From Pseudomonadota bacterium (lineage in GTDB: Bacteria > Pseudomonadota > Alphaproteobacteria > Rhodospirillales > Magnetospirillaceae): 64,000 nucleotides of DNA. The number at the start of each line of letters is the position of its first letter. Position 1 is the first letter of the stretch. The translations under genes and the position numbers were made by a program. Shown piece after piece: positions 33,152 through 41,265 of the stretch. The notes under the pieces are model-generated. The model had not been told where the DNA came from and searched no databases. It worked only from the letters and a program-made list of their open reading frames with translations. The stretch is from NCBI GenBank assembly GCA_023458315.1, contig JAEXAH010000152.1, positions 1 through 64,000 of the forward strand. The letters are read 5' to 3'.

Positions 33152-33249
33152 CCTCAGGGGCGGGCGGGTTTCTCCGAAACCCTTGCGGGCGGAGCCCGCC
33201 TTCGGCATGACGCCTCCCGCGGCATAAGCCGCGCGGCCCCTTGGGCCTA
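33152..33249. repeat. GC-rich repeat family B, copy 1
   Basis: Contains TTTCTCCGAAAC and a 33-base stretch (33,217-33,249) that recurs without change at 40,377-40,409. The shared part folds as CCGCGGCATAAGCCGCGCGG and GGCCCCTTGGGCC hairpins. Between the two shared parts this copy has an extra 25-30 bases with GGGCGGAGCCCGCC. Non-coding. Confidence 0.8.
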
Positions 33250-33253
33250 AGTA

Positions 33254-33433
33254 TCAGCCCGGCAACCCCAGCATCAGCATGGGCAGGGCGACGATGCCGA
33301 TGCCGATGGCGGCGGCGGCCATGTCCAGGGCCAGGGCGCGCACCGGCGACGGCACGGCCATGCGTGCGGTCCGAAAAGGAATGCGGGCGATCCTGGCGAG
33401 GGCGATCATGATTGCAACCATGAGTTTCATCAT
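33254..33433 (-). CDS. small hydrophobic protein
   Basis: A 59-residue frame starting MMKLMVAIMIALARIARI and ending in AAAAIGIGIVALPMLMLGLPG. It has two hydrophobic segments joined by a basic loop (RTARMAVPSPVRA) and codons with G/C in most third positions, like real genes here. A good ribosome site is not seen, which lowers confidence. It would be an inner-membrane peptide of unknown role, next to another small membrane protein gene in the same direction. Confidence 0.4.
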   Translation of the reverse strand: MMKLMVAIMIALARIARIPFRTARMAVPSPVRALALDMAAAAIGIGIVALPMLMLGLPG

Positions 33434-33479
33434 TCGTATGACAAATGATACCGCCCGCCCCTGGCCGTCAGCAATAGGG

Positions 33480-33779
33480 CTATGACCCTATATTCTCCGC
33501 AACCACGCTATTACTTGTGTTCACTTTTGTCGCCGTGCCGCGAACAGTGTCATCTTGTGACGACGTCTCGCGCAGGACCACCCGGACCAACCCCATCAGA
33601 CCCAGGCTGATGGCGATGCCCAAGGCGGGCATCAGCATCCCCAGATCACGGTGGATGATCCATGAAACCACCACGGCATAGGCCATGACAGCCGCCATCA
33701 ACAAGGATTGCCGCCCCCGGGCGATGGCCACGGCCAGCAGAATCGCGGCGGCAAGCAGGCTGACGAATTCCCCGCTCAT
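33480..33779 (-). CDS. small three-span membrane protein
   Basis: Ninety-nine residues with hydrophobic segments FVSLLAAAILLAVAIARG, LMAAVMAYAVVVSWII and MLMPALGIAISLGLMGLVRVV, followed by a hydrophilic tail rich in Ser, Thr and Asp. Start 33779 is preceded on its strand by GGAGGAAGGT, an excellent ribosome site. The family is not recognised. It is upstream of the 59-residue hydrophobic ORF, and the two may be cotranscribed. Confidence 0.65.
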   Translation of the reverse strand: MSGEFVSLLAAAILLAVAIARGRQSLLMAAVMAYAVVVSWIIHRDLGMLMPALGIAISLGLMGLVRVVLRETSSQDDTVRGTATKVNTSNSVVAENIGS

Positions 33780-34070
33780 ACCTTCCTCCCCCGGGCAATC
33801 GCGGCAATCGACGCCGACCGGCAATCCGGGACTTGATGCCCCGCGTTTCGCACCGCAAAAACCCACAAAATATCCAGATGTATTTTGACGCTTTTTACTT
33901 GCACGATTTCAAGGCCAGCGAAGTCGATTATACGATAGGGTTAACCCCTCTCGACCAAGGGCGGGCAGTCATGGACGCGACGGTGGTTTGCAAAGCCGTC
34001 CTGGTGCATTACTTAGGGATCGGACATGCCGCATTCCCGAAAAGCCGAACAAGGGGTAAGTTCCATCATC

Positions 34071-34937
34071 ATGACCTCGCGCCGTTCCCTGCTTGCCGGC
34101 CTTGCCGGAACCGCCACCCTGGCCGCCCTGCCCGCCCATGCCCAGTTCAGCCTGAATTCCCTGGTCAATTCGGCCGTCCAGGTGGTCGGCGCCTATACCG
34201 CGGGCGAAGACGACGAGATCAAGATGGGCGAGAGCTTCTATCCGCAATACCTGCAAAAGTCGGGCGGCGCGGTGGATGACCGCAACGTGCAGGAGGCGCT
34301 GCGCAAATTCGCCCAGCCGCTGTTCGCCGCCGCCGACCGCAAGACCCTGCCGTGGGAAATCACCCTGGTGAACAACACCCAGGTCAACGCCTGGGCACTG
34401 CCGGGCGGCAAGATCGCGGTGAATTCGGAACTGGTGCGCCAATGCGCCCACCCCGACGAACTGGCCAGCGTGGTCGCCCACGAGATCGGCCATGCCGATC
34501 ACGGCCATTCCCTGAACCAGATCCGCAACCAGGCGGTCGTGACCTCGCTGGGCGGACTGGGCAAGGAGGCGCTGTCGGGCTGGCTGGGCGGCGGCGCCCT
34601 GGGCGGCGAGGTGCTGACGGCGCTGGAGGGGCCGCTGTACGCCATGATCCTGACCGGCTATTCCCGCGACCATGAATTCGAGGCCGACGCCCACATCCTG
34701 CGTATCTTCCAGCAGACCGGCAACGACCCGGCGCGGGCCGACGATTTCTTCCGCACCCTGATGCGGCTGTACCCGGAATCGGGCAACGAAACCACCTCGC
34801 TGTTCTCGACCCACCCCGGCACCCGCGAACGCATCGCCCGCATCGAGGCGGCGGCGGCCAAGCTGGACGGCGGCCGCGCCGCCTCGGCCGCCGGGTGGGA
34901 CGTGCTCAAGGAAAAGTACCCGACGCCGAAGGCTTAA
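34071..34937 (+). CDS. M48-family metalloprotease
   Basis: Secreted zinc protease of 288 residues. The signal sequence is SRRSLLAGLAGTATLAALPAHA with a twin arginine. The zinc site is VVAHEIGHADHGH (HExxH), with the third ligand in the downstream HEFEADAH, and STHPGTRERIARIE near the C-terminus is typical of the BepA/YfgC/LoiP branch, which clears misassembled outer-membrane proteins. ATG 34071 gives a clean signal peptide; ATG 34026 has AGGGA upstream and would add 15 residues. Its stop overlaps a convergent small gene by 4 bases. No TPR domain follows, unlike full-length BepA. Confidence 0.88.
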   Translation: MTSRRSLLAGLAGTATLAALPAHAQFSLNSLVNSAVQVVGAYTAGEDDEIKMGESFYPQYLQKSGGAVDDRNVQEALRKFAQPLFAAADRKTLPWEITLVNNTQVNAWALPGGKIAVNSELVRQCAHPDELASVVAHEIGHADHGHSLNQIRNQAVVTSLGGLGKEALSGWLGGGALGGEVLTALEGPLYAMILTGYSRDHEFEADAHILRIFQQTGNDPARADDFFRTLMRLYPESGNETTSLFSTHPGTRERIARIEAAAAKLDGGRAASAAGWDVLKEKYPTPKA

Positions 34938-35260
34938 GCCTTGGATCGATCGGCGGCGAGATGGCTGAGCCGCGTCGCCGATGCGATCAGGCGGAACACG
35001 CTTTCCAGGCGGCCCAGCGCCAGTTGCTGTTCGAAGGTCACGACCTGGACACTGGCGCGCAGCCGCGCCAGATGGCGGGCGATGGTGCGGCCGCCAAGGT
35101 AACGCAGCGGCACGTCCGGCACGGCGCGGCAGCCGAAGGCCGCGCCCACCGCCTGCAAGTGGCGGGTCAGATAGTCCAGATCCTCGGCGCACAGCGGCAG
35201 CGGCCGGTCGGCGGCCTCGCGGGCCAGTCGCTCGAAACGGATGTCGTGAATGGCGGCCAT
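34934..35260 (-). CDS. hypothetical protein
   Basis: About 108 residues beginning MAAIHDIRFERLAREA. It is helical and basic at the C-terminus (LIASATRLSHLAADRSKA), with two cysteines (LCAED, FGCRAV) and no signal or membrane segment. An ATG 11 codons upstream (35293) would add MCQDDATSFRP; neither start has a clear ribosome site. Codon use fits a real gene. The family is not recognised. It converges with the M48 protease gene and diverges from the old yellow enzyme gene. Confidence 0.5.
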   Translation of the reverse strand: MAAIHDIRFERLAREAADRPLPLCAEDLDYLTRHLQAVGAAFGCRAVPDVPLRYLGGRTIARHLARLRASVQVVTFEQQLALGRLESVFRLIASATRLSHLAADRSKA

Positions 35261-35443
35261 GGGTCGAAAGCTCGTTGCGTCGTCTTGACACATAGGAAGG
35301 CCGCCGCCGTCTGAAAAGGGGGCGGACCATGGCGAGCCGTTTCCGGAATGGAAAAACTGAGTTGCCAAACCACCCCCTTCCCCAACGGCCGGGAATATGA
35401 GAACAATCGGTACAAATCTCGCAAGGACACAAGGAGCCTTCCC

Positions 35444-36547
35444 ATGTCCCAATTGTTCACCCCCATCACCCTGGCCGGTCTGACCCTGCCCAACCGCGTG
35501 GTGGTGGCCCCCATGTGCCAGTACAGCGCCAAGGACGGCGTCGCCCAGGACTGGCACCTTCAGCATTACGGCGCCCTGGCCGCGTCCAGCCCCGGCATGA
35601 TCGTGCTGGAGGCGACCGGTGTCGCCCCCGAAGGCCGCATCAGCCCCTATTGCCTGGGCCTTTACGACGACGCCACCGAGGCGGCGCTGACCGCCCTGGT
35701 CGCCAGGCTGAAGAGCTTCGGCAACAGCCGCATCGCCATCCAATTGGGCCATGCCGGGCGCAAGGGCGCCGCCGACATGCCGTGGAATGGCGGCGGCCCC
35801 ACCGGCGCCTGGACCAACGTTGCCCCGTCCGCCGACCCGTTCGACGAAGGTTGGCCGGATTCCGAAGCCCTGGACGAGGCCGGTCTGGCCCGCCTGCGCG
35901 ATGCCTTCGCCGATTCCGCCAAGCGCGCCCTGCGCGCCGGGTTCGACGCCATCGAAGTGCATTCGGCCCACGGCTATCTGCTGCACCAGTTCCTGTCGCC
36001 GCTGGCCAACAAGCGCACCGATTCCTATGGCGGCAGCCTGGAAAACCGCATGCGCTTCCCGCTGGAAGTGATCCGCGCCATGCGCGCGGTGTGGCCGCAG
36101 GGCAAGCCGCTGGGCATCCGCATCAGCGCCACCGACTGGACCGAGGGCGGCCTGACGCTGGCGGAATCGGAAATCTATGCCCGCGAATTCGCCAAGGCCG
36201 GGATCGATTATGTCTGCGTGTCGTCGGGCGGCGTGGTGCCCAAGGCCGACATTCCGGTCGGACCGCTGTATCAGGTGCATCTGGCCCAGGCCATCCGCAC
36301 GGCGTCGGGCCTGCCGGTGCGCGCCGTCGGTCTGATCGCCACGCCGGAACAGGCGGAAAGCGTGGTCGCCGAGGGCAAGGCCGACATGGTCGCCATCGGC
36401 CGCGGCTTCCTGGACAACCCGCGCTGGGTGTGGCACGCCGCCGAACGCCTGGGCGTGGACCTGCCCTATGTGAACCAGTACCGCTTCGCCTCGGGCCGCT
36501 TCTGGCCGGGCGCCGCCATCGCCCGCCCCAAGCTGGCGGCGGAGTAA
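35444..36547 (+). CDS. old yellow enzyme-family NADH:flavin oxidoreductase
   Basis: FMN enzyme that reduces activated C=C bonds of enones or nitro groups with NAD(P)H; 367 residues. Motifs: NRVVVAPMCQYSAKDG with the regulatory Cys seen in the YqjM/XenA branch, QLGHAGRKG, EVHSAHGYLLHQFLSPLANKRTDSYGG (substrate His and barrel core, split here as HSAHGYLLHQFLSP and NKRTDSYGG), GIRISATDW and VAIGRGFLDNP. AAGGAG lies 8 bases ahead of ATG 35444. It stands alone and ends near a strong hairpin. Likely role: detoxification of electrophiles. Confidence 0.92.
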   Translation: MSQLFTPITLAGLTLPNRVVVAPMCQYSAKDGVAQDWHLQHYGALAASSPGMIVLEATGVAPEGRISPYCLGLYDDATEAALTALVARLKSFGNSRIAIQLGHAGRKGAADMPWNGGGPTGAWTNVAPSADPFDEGWPDSEALDEAGLARLRDAFADSAKRALRAGFDAIEVHSAHGYLLHQFLSPLANKRTDSYGGSLENRMRFPLEVIRAMRAVWPQGKPLGIRISATDWTEGGLTLAESEIYAREFAKAGIDYVCVSSGGVVPKADIPVGPLYQVHLAQAIRTASGLPVRAVGLIATPEQAESVVAEGKADMVAIGRGFLDNPRWVWHAAERLGVDLPYVNQYRFASGRFWPGAAIARPKLAAE

Positions 36548-36614
36548 GGGCTATAATTGTCCCTCGCCGGGCGCCCGCCTCCGCGGGCTTGGCCGCGGCC
36601 TCAATGGCCGCATG

Positions 36615-36644
36615 AGCGAGGCGCCTCGGATAAGGCGCCTCGCT
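36615..36644. terminator. 12-bp hairpin between convergent genes
   Basis: AGCGAGGCGCCT and AGGCGCCTCGCT pair perfectly around CGGATA. It sits between the ends of the rightward old yellow enzyme gene and the leftward hydrogenase operon and reaches the stop codon of the latter. It has no T-run but is placed as a terminator for both. Confidence 0.65.
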
Positions 36645-37082
36645 CTATCCGAGAATCATCCCGACCACCGGTTCCACCGCTGCCGCCACCTCGGGCGACA
36701 GGGTGGCGCCGGGGGTGAAGTTCTTGCCCTCGACGCCGATCACCATCAGGCGCGGCGGCAGGCGGCCCAGCAGGCGGGCCATTTCCACCGCTTCGGCCAA
36801 ACCGAAGACATGACTGCTTTTGGGGAACAACGCGGCGGGCAGGCTTTGCGCCGCCGCGTCCCAGCAGCGGATGGTGCCCGGCGCCGCGTCGGAGCGGGTG
36901 GCATCCACCAGCACCACGGCGTCGAAGCCGTTCCAGCTTTCCATCAGGCTGGTGCCCTCGCCATGATGGGCGAAGGCCGTCACGCCGGGCCGGGCCAACG
37001 CCGCCACCCGCTCGGCCACCAGCGGCCCCAGCCCGTCATCACCGCGGAAGGGATGGCCGATGCCGAGGACCAGCAGGCTCAT
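36645..37082 (-). CDS. hydrogenase maturation endopeptidase
   Basis: HybD/HycI/HoxW-type protease that trims the C-terminal tail of the [NiFe] large subunit after nickel insertion; 145 residues. The opening LLVLGIGHPFRGDDGLGPLV is diagnostic, although the usual Asn of GIGN is His here. The second acidic ligand is in VVLVDATRSD and the His ligand likely in SSHVFGLAE. It is the last gene of the hydrogenase operon and overlaps the HExxH gene upstream as ATGA, so it is dedicated to this enzyme. Confidence 0.92.
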   Translation of the reverse strand: MSLLVLGIGHPFRGDDGLGPLVAERVAALARPGVTAFAHHGEGTSLMESWNGFDAVVLVDATRSDAAPGTIRCWDAAAQSLPAALFPKSSHVFGLAEAVEMARLLGRLPPRLMVIGVEGKNFTPGATLSPEVAAAVEPVVGMILG

Positions 37083-37747
37083 TGATTATCGGCGAACCAG
37101 CGGGTGAAGAAGGTGTCGTCGCCCTCGGTACGCAGATTGCGGGTGGGGGCGCCGTCGTCGTCGATCAGTTCCATGGCGCGCAACCAGCGCACGATCTTCT
37201 TGAAATGGCCGACGTTCTGAAGGTTGGCGCCGCCTTCCATCCAGTTCTGTTCCAGAAAGGCCAGGATGGCGGGCTGGCCCAACTGGGCTTCCCACAGGAT
37301 GCCCAGCAACGAGCACAGCGCCTCTTCCACGTCGCGCTCGGGACAGAACAGGGTCTGCACCGCGTCGGCCTGCTCCCGCTTGCCGCTTTCCGGGCCGCAG
37401 CCCAGGCCGAAATCCAGCACCGCGCGCCGTTCGGGCGCCGCCAATTGGTAATGGGCGACCTCGTGGATCAGCACGCTGGGTTCCATGCGGATGGCGACAT
37501 TGACGCCGTCCCAGGTGAAATGCGTCTTGGGGTCCACGTCCAGAATGCCGAAACCGAACTGGCGGCACAGTTCGACGCCGTCGGCGTGATGCTTGGCATC
37601 GGTGGACAGCGTCATCAGATCGCCGTCGGGAACGATGGCGGTGACGCGGTCGAACACCTTGACCGCCAAGGGATAATCGGACAGCGCCGCCCGGAATTCC
37701 GGCAGCAGCGGGCGCAGGGTGTCGTGGTTGACGGGCGTCAGCATCAT
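37079..37747 (-). CDS. HExxH protein of the hydrogenase operon (EpmC-like?)
   Basis: A 222-residue cytoplasmic protein between the hydrogenase subunits and the maturation protease. The stretch LIHEVAHYQLAAPERRAVLDFG contains HExxH and resembles, to my reading, the His-rich core of the elongation factor P hydroxylase (EpmC) family. GPESGKREQADAVQTLF and VEEALCSLLGILWEA follow it. A role in metal handling or a hydroxylation step in hydrogenase maturation is conceivable but not shown. It overlaps the protease start by 4 bases, so the two are coupled. The family call is tentative. Confidence 0.6.
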   Translation of the reverse strand: MMLTPVNHDTLRPLLPEFRAALSDYPLAVKVFDRVTAIVPDGDLMTLSTDAKHHADGVELCRQFGFGILDVDPKTHFTWDGVNVAIRMEPSVLIHEVAHYQLAAPERRAVLDFGLGCGPESGKREQADAVQTLFCPERDVEEALCSLLGILWEAQLGQPAILAFLEQNWMEGGANLQNVGHFKKIVRWLRAMELIDDDGAPTRNLRTEGDDTFFTRWFADNQ

Positions 37748-37797
37748 GATGGCCGGGTTTTACCGCCAAACCCCAGCCCCGGCCAACGAGAAAAGCT

Positions 37798-38145
37798 CTA
37801 TTTCCCGGCTATCAACGCCTGCGCGATGATGTCTGTCACCTGATCCGGCGCGTCCAGGATTTCCTGATTCCACAGCCGCAGCACCCGCCATCCGCGCTCG
37901 GCCAGGAACCCGTCGCGTTGCCGGTCATGGCCGTTCTCCGCATGCTGCCCGCCATCCGCCTCAAGCGCCAACCGGGCCTGAACGCACGCCACATCCAGGA
38001 TATAAGGACCAAGCGGGTGCTGGCGGCGAAAACGCCATTGCGGAAAAGAAGACGTCACCAGACGCCACAAGGCCCGCTCGGCCGGTGTGGCCGTCAGGCG
38101 CAAAGTGCGGCAACGCGCTTTCATCTCGGGTGTCAGGCGGGCCAT
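37798..38145 (-). CDS. DUF559-domain nuclease-like protein
   Basis: A 115-residue protein of the DUF559 group, related to Vsr-type mismatch nucleases. Typical marks are ARCRTLRLTATPAERALWRLV, FRRQHPLGPYILDVACVQARLALEADGGQH (here split as FRRQHPLGPYILDVAC and LALEADGGQH) and WRVLRLWNQEIL. The D...E-x-D pattern is the predicted nuclease core. Such genes are widespread, mobile in position and of unclear role. Its placement inside the hydrogenase operon, bordered by a palindromic repeat, suggests it arrived later and has no direct part in hydrogen metabolism. Confidence 0.82.
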   Translation of the reverse strand: MARLTPEMKARCRTLRLTATPAERALWRLVTSSFPQWRFRRQHPLGPYILDVACVQARLALEADGGQHAENGHDRQRDGFLAERGWRVLRLWNQEILDAPDQVTDIIAQALIAGK

Positions 38146-38154
38146 GCGGACACA

Positions 38155-38250
38155 ATACCCCCACCCCAGCCCTCCCCCAAGCAAGTTGGGGGAGGAAATC
38201 CGTTATCCCCCTCCCCCGCCCATGGCGGGGGAGGGCCGGGGTGGGGGTAT
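38155..38250. repeat. nested inverted repeat, family C
   Basis: Arms of 24 bases at 38,155-38,178 and 38,227-38,250 are complementary with one mismatch. The inner parts also form two separate hairpins (CCTCCCCCAA with TTGGGGGAGG, and CCCTCCCCCGCC with GGCGGGGGAGGG), so two alternative folds exist. The right arm ends on the first base of the hydrogenase large-subunit stop codon. Confidence 0.85.
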
Positions 38251-39545
38251 CACCCGCGATCCACCGTCAGTTTCAGGAAATGGGTCGCACAGGAAATGCA
38301 CGGGTCGTAATTGCGGATGGCCTGTTCGGCCCGCCATTTGAGGATATCGTCGGACTGGTCCAGATTGGCCTGCACCACCTTCATCAGATCCAGTTCGATC
38401 ACCTTCTGGTTCTGGCTGGTGGGCGGCACGATGCGGGCGTCCAGCACGCCGCCCGCCTTGTCGATGCGGTAGCGGTGATAGCACAGGCCGCGCGGCGCCT
38501 CGGTGCAGCCGTGGCCTTCCCCGGCGCGGATGGCGGCTTCGACGAAGGGGGAATCCGGTGCCTCATAGCCGCGCACCAGGGCCAGGGCGTCGGCACAGAC
38601 CTGCACCAGTTCCACGGCGCGAACCACGATGCTTTGGAACGGGTTGCGCACCACCGGCCCCAGCCCGGCGGCGGCGGCGGCGGCGCGGGCGGTGTCGCAC
38701 AGCTTGTCATGGTTGACGGCATAGCGGGCCAACGGCCCCACATGATGGGCGCCGCCGTCGCGGGCGAAGCCGTGCAGGGCGTTGGACCATTTCACATGCT
38801 CTTCCTCGACATGGTCCAGGAAGGCGGAAACCGGCGCGTCCAGCCCGGCCGATGTCGCCAGCCGCCCTTCGTGGATGGCGTATTCGTCGGGATGGCGCAG
38901 GGCCATGAAGGTGTAGTCCTGCTGGATGTCGGGGAAATCGAAACCGCCCACCAGCGCCACCGTGGCGACCGAGGTTTCCAGCGCCCATTCCAGATCGCTT
39001 TCCAGCGCCCGCACCGCCTTGCGCGACGGCGCCTTGTAGAAACCGCCGACCCGCAGATTGACCGGATGGATGGCACGGCCGCCGCCGACGATCTCCAGGA
39101 TATCGTTGCCGATCTTCTTGAGCCGCAGCGCCTTTTCCACCAGCCCCCGGTCGATCCGCGCCAATTCCAGCGCATCATCCAGCCCCAGGAAATCGGGGGC
39201 GTGCAGCATGTAGACGTGCAGCGCATGGCTTTCGATCCATTCGCCGCAATAGACCAGCCGCCGCAAATCGCGGATGGGCCGCGTCACCGTCAGGCCCAGG
39301 ATGTCCTCCATGGCCTGACTGGCCCCCATCATGTAGGCGATGGGGCAGATGCCGCAGATGCGGGCGGTGATGTCGGGCACCTCGCGGAAGTCGCGGCCCT
39401 TCAGGAACGCCTCGAAGAAACGCGGCGGTTCGAAGATGCCGAAGCGCAATTCCTTGACCTTGCCGTCGCGGATCTTCACCGACAACGAGCCCTCGCCCTC
39501 GACGCGGGCCAGGGCCTCGACCTTGATGGTGCGGGTGTCAGCCAT
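38250..39545 (-). CDS. hydA: [NiFe] hydrogenase large (alpha) subunit, group 3b type
   Basis: Catalytic subunit of a cytoplasmic bidirectional, NAD(P)-linked hydrogenase/sulfhydrogenase; 431 residues. The nickel ligands are Cys64 and Cys67 (RICGICP) and Cys416 and Cys419 (DPCISCATHF). VEALARVEGEGSL at the start and RGLCYHRYRID are usual. Only about nine residues (FLKLTVDRG) follow the last His, so the tail removed by the protease, if any, is very short. It overlaps the small-subunit gene by 8 bases. The neighbours (flavin, 2Fe-2S and 4Fe-4S subunits) define the group 3b arrangement; no hyp genes are in the window. Confidence 0.92.
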   Translation of the reverse strand: MADTRTIKVEALARVEGEGSLSVKIRDGKVKELRFGIFEPPRFFEAFLKGRDFREVPDITARICGICPIAYMMGASQAMEDILGLTVTRPIRDLRRLVYCGEWIESHALHVYMLHAPDFLGLDDALELARIDRGLVEKALRLKKIGNDILEIVGGGRAIHPVNLRVGGFYKAPSRKAVRALESDLEWALETSVATVALVGGFDFPDIQQDYTFMALRHPDEYAIHEGRLATSAGLDAPVSAFLDHVEEEHVKWSNALHGFARDGGAHHVGPLARYAVNHDKLCDTARAAAAAAGLGPVVRNPFQSIVVRAVELVQVCADALALVRGYEAPDSPFVEAAIRAGEGHGCTEAPRGLCYHRYRIDKAGGVLDARIVPPTSQNQKVIELDLMKVVQANLDQSDDILKWRAEQAIRNYDPCISCATHFLKLTVDRG

Positions 39546-40314
39546 GGCTGTCGCCCTCCTTGCGGAACGCCTCGGCGTTGGCGTTGAAACTGCGGAACAG
39601 GCGGCGGATCTCGCCGCCGTCGCGGCCCTGGGCGGCCAGGGCGGCGGCCAGCGACGCGGTATTGGGCATCTCGGCGGGACCGAAACAGCCGTAGCAGCCG
39701 CGATTGATGCCGGGGCACAGGGTGCCGCATCCGGCCTGCGTCACCGGCCCCAGGCACGCCTCGCCGGTCGCCACCATGCGGCAGACCACGCCATTTTCCT
39801 TGCATTCCATGCATTGCGAATGGCGCGGGATGTTGGGGCGGCGGCCGTTCAGGGCGGCGTTCAGCACCTCCAGCAACTGATATTTGTTGATGGGGCAGCC
39901 GCGCAGTTCGAAATCCACCGAGACATGATCGGAAATGGCGGTCGAGGTGGTCAGGGTGTCGATGTATTCGGGATGGGCGTAAACCTTGCGGATGAATTCC
40001 TTCACGTTGGCGAAGTTGCGCAACGCCTGGATACCGCCCGCCGTGGCGCAGGCGCCGATGGCGATCAGCACCCGCGACTGCCGCCGCACCTCGCGGATGG
40101 CCTGGATGTCGTGCGGCGTGGTGATGGAGCCCTCCACCAGCGTGACGTCGTAAGGCCCTTTCTCGACCCGGCGCGTCGCTTCCAGGAAATGGCTGATGCG
40201 CACTTCCCCGGCCAGGGCCAGCAACTCGTCCTCGCAATCCAGCAAGGTCAACTGGCACCCGTCGCAGGACGAGAACTTGAACACCGCAAGCTTGGGCTTC
40301 TTACGGTCGGCCAT
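39538..40314 (-). CDS. hydD: [NiFe] hydrogenase small (delta) subunit
   Basis: Electron-transfer subunit carrying three iron-sulfur clusters; 258 residues. The proximal cluster ligands begin with SSCDGCQLTLLDCED (Cys17, Cys20), GACATAGGI is the middle ligand, and the C-terminal part has HSQCMECKENGVVCRM and GCGTLCPGINRGCYGCFGP. No twin-arginine signal is present, so the enzyme stays in the cytoplasm, as in group 3b. ATG 40314 is chosen because AGGAGG lies 7 bases upstream. It overlaps the large-subunit gene by 8 bases, indicating coupled synthesis. Confidence 0.92.
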   Translation of the reverse strand: MADRKKPKLAVFKFSSCDGCQLTLLDCEDELLALAGEVRISHFLEATRRVEKGPYDVTLVEGSITTPHDIQAIREVRRQSRVLIAIGACATAGGIQALRNFANVKEFIRKVYAHPEYIDTLTTSTAISDHVSVDFELRGCPINKYQLLEVLNAALNGRRPNIPRHSQCMECKENGVVCRMVATGEACLGPVTQAGCGTLCPGINRGCYGCFGPAEMPNTASLAAALAAQGRDGGEIRRLFRSFNANAEAFRKEGDSHG

Positions 40315-40329
40315 GGTCGGCCTCCTTTT

Positions 40330-40432
40330 CATCACGCCCTCAGGCGGCGGGCGTGTTTCTCCGAAACACTTGCCTTCCGCGGCATAAGCCGCGCGGCCCC
40401 TTGGGCCTAGGCCCGATCCCGCCGGGATCGGG
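40330..40432. repeat. GC-rich repeat family B, copy 2
   Basis: Shares TTTCTCCGAAAC and an exact 33-base stretch (40,377-40,409) with the copy at 33.2 kb. A further hairpin (CCCGATCCC GCC GGGATCGGG) ends it, a few bases before the stop of the gamma-subunit gene. It separates the gamma and delta genes by 120 bases. Confidence 0.82.
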
Positions 40433-40434
40433 CA

Positions 40435-41265
40435 TCACAGTTCAGACACCGCGAACAAATCAACAATGCGGTCGTAGCGGAACACCGGCCCGTCCTTGCA
40501 CACGAAATGCGGCCCCCATTGGCAATGGCCGCACAGGCCGCAGCCGCATTTCATGTTGCGTTCCATGGACAGCCAGATGTGGTCGCGGCCGACGCCGCGT
40601 TTTTCCATGGCCTGGGCGCCATAGCGCATCATCAGTTCCGGGCCGCAGATGAAGGCGGTGGTCTGTTGCGGGTCGAAACCGCCCTTCATCACCAGATTGG
40701 TGACGACGCCCACGTTGCCGCTCCATTTGCCGGTGGCGCGGTCGACCGTGACCAGAACGTCCATGTCGAAACGGCCGCGCCAGCGTTCCAGTTCCTTGCG
40801 GAACAGGATGTCCTCGGGCGTGCGGGCGCCGTACAGCACCATGACCCGGCCATAGCGGTCGCGGTTGGCCAAAGCGTGATAGATGGCCGGGCGCAGCGGC
40901 GCCAGACCGACGCCGCCCGCCACGAAGATCAGGTCGCGGCCATAGGCGGCCTCGACCGGCCAGGCGGTGCCGAACGGGCCGCGCACGCCGATGCTGTCGC
41001 CCGCCTTCAACTCGTCCAGGGCCTGGCTGACCATGCCGACCGCCCGGGTGGTGTGCACCAGCCGCGAGCGGTCGGCGGGATCGCCGGAGATGGAGATGGG
41101 AATCTCGCCCACCCCGAACACGTACAGCATGTTGAACTGGCCGGGATCATAGGCGAATTCCCAGCCGTCCTCGGCCACCAGTTCCATGGTGAAGGTGTCG
41201 GACAATTCGCGCCGGACCTTTTCCACGCGGAACAGGCGCGGCAGCATGGGATCGGCGGCATTCAT
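40435..41265 (-). CDS. hydG: hydrogenase gamma subunit (FAD, NAD(P) and 2Fe-2S)
   Basis: Diaphorase subunit of the 3b hydrogenase, 276 residues, related to ferredoxin-NADP reductases and dihydroorotate dehydrogenase PyrK. FAD-binding: YDPGQFNMLYVFGVGEIPISIS. NAD(P)-binding: LIFVAGGVGLAPLRPAI and VMVLYGARTPEDILF. The C-terminal 2Fe-2S site is KCGCGLCGHCQWGPHFVCKDGP. It passes electrons between NAD(P)H and the Fe-S subunits. Its start overlaps the cyclic-nucleotide-binding gene as ATGA. Confidence 0.92.
   Translation of the reverse strand: MNAADPMLPRLFRVEKVRRELSDTFTMELVAEDGWEFAYDPGQFNMLYVFGVGEIPISISGDPADRSRLVHTTRAVGMVSQALDELKAGDSIGVRGPFGTAWPVEAAYGRDLIFVAGGVGLAPLRPAIYHALANRDRYGRVMVLYGARTPEDILFRKELERWRGRFDMDVLVTVDRATGKWSGNVGVVTNLVMKGGFDPQQTTAFICGPELMMRYGAQAMEKRGVGRDHIWLSMERNMKCGCGLCGHCQWGPHFVCKDGPVFRYDRIVDLFAVSEL

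Noticed and set aside
33833..34279. Rightward frame of 148 codons overlapping the M48 protease start
   Set aside because: It overlaps the well-supported protease in another frame and its composition changes to shadow-like after the first 50 codons.
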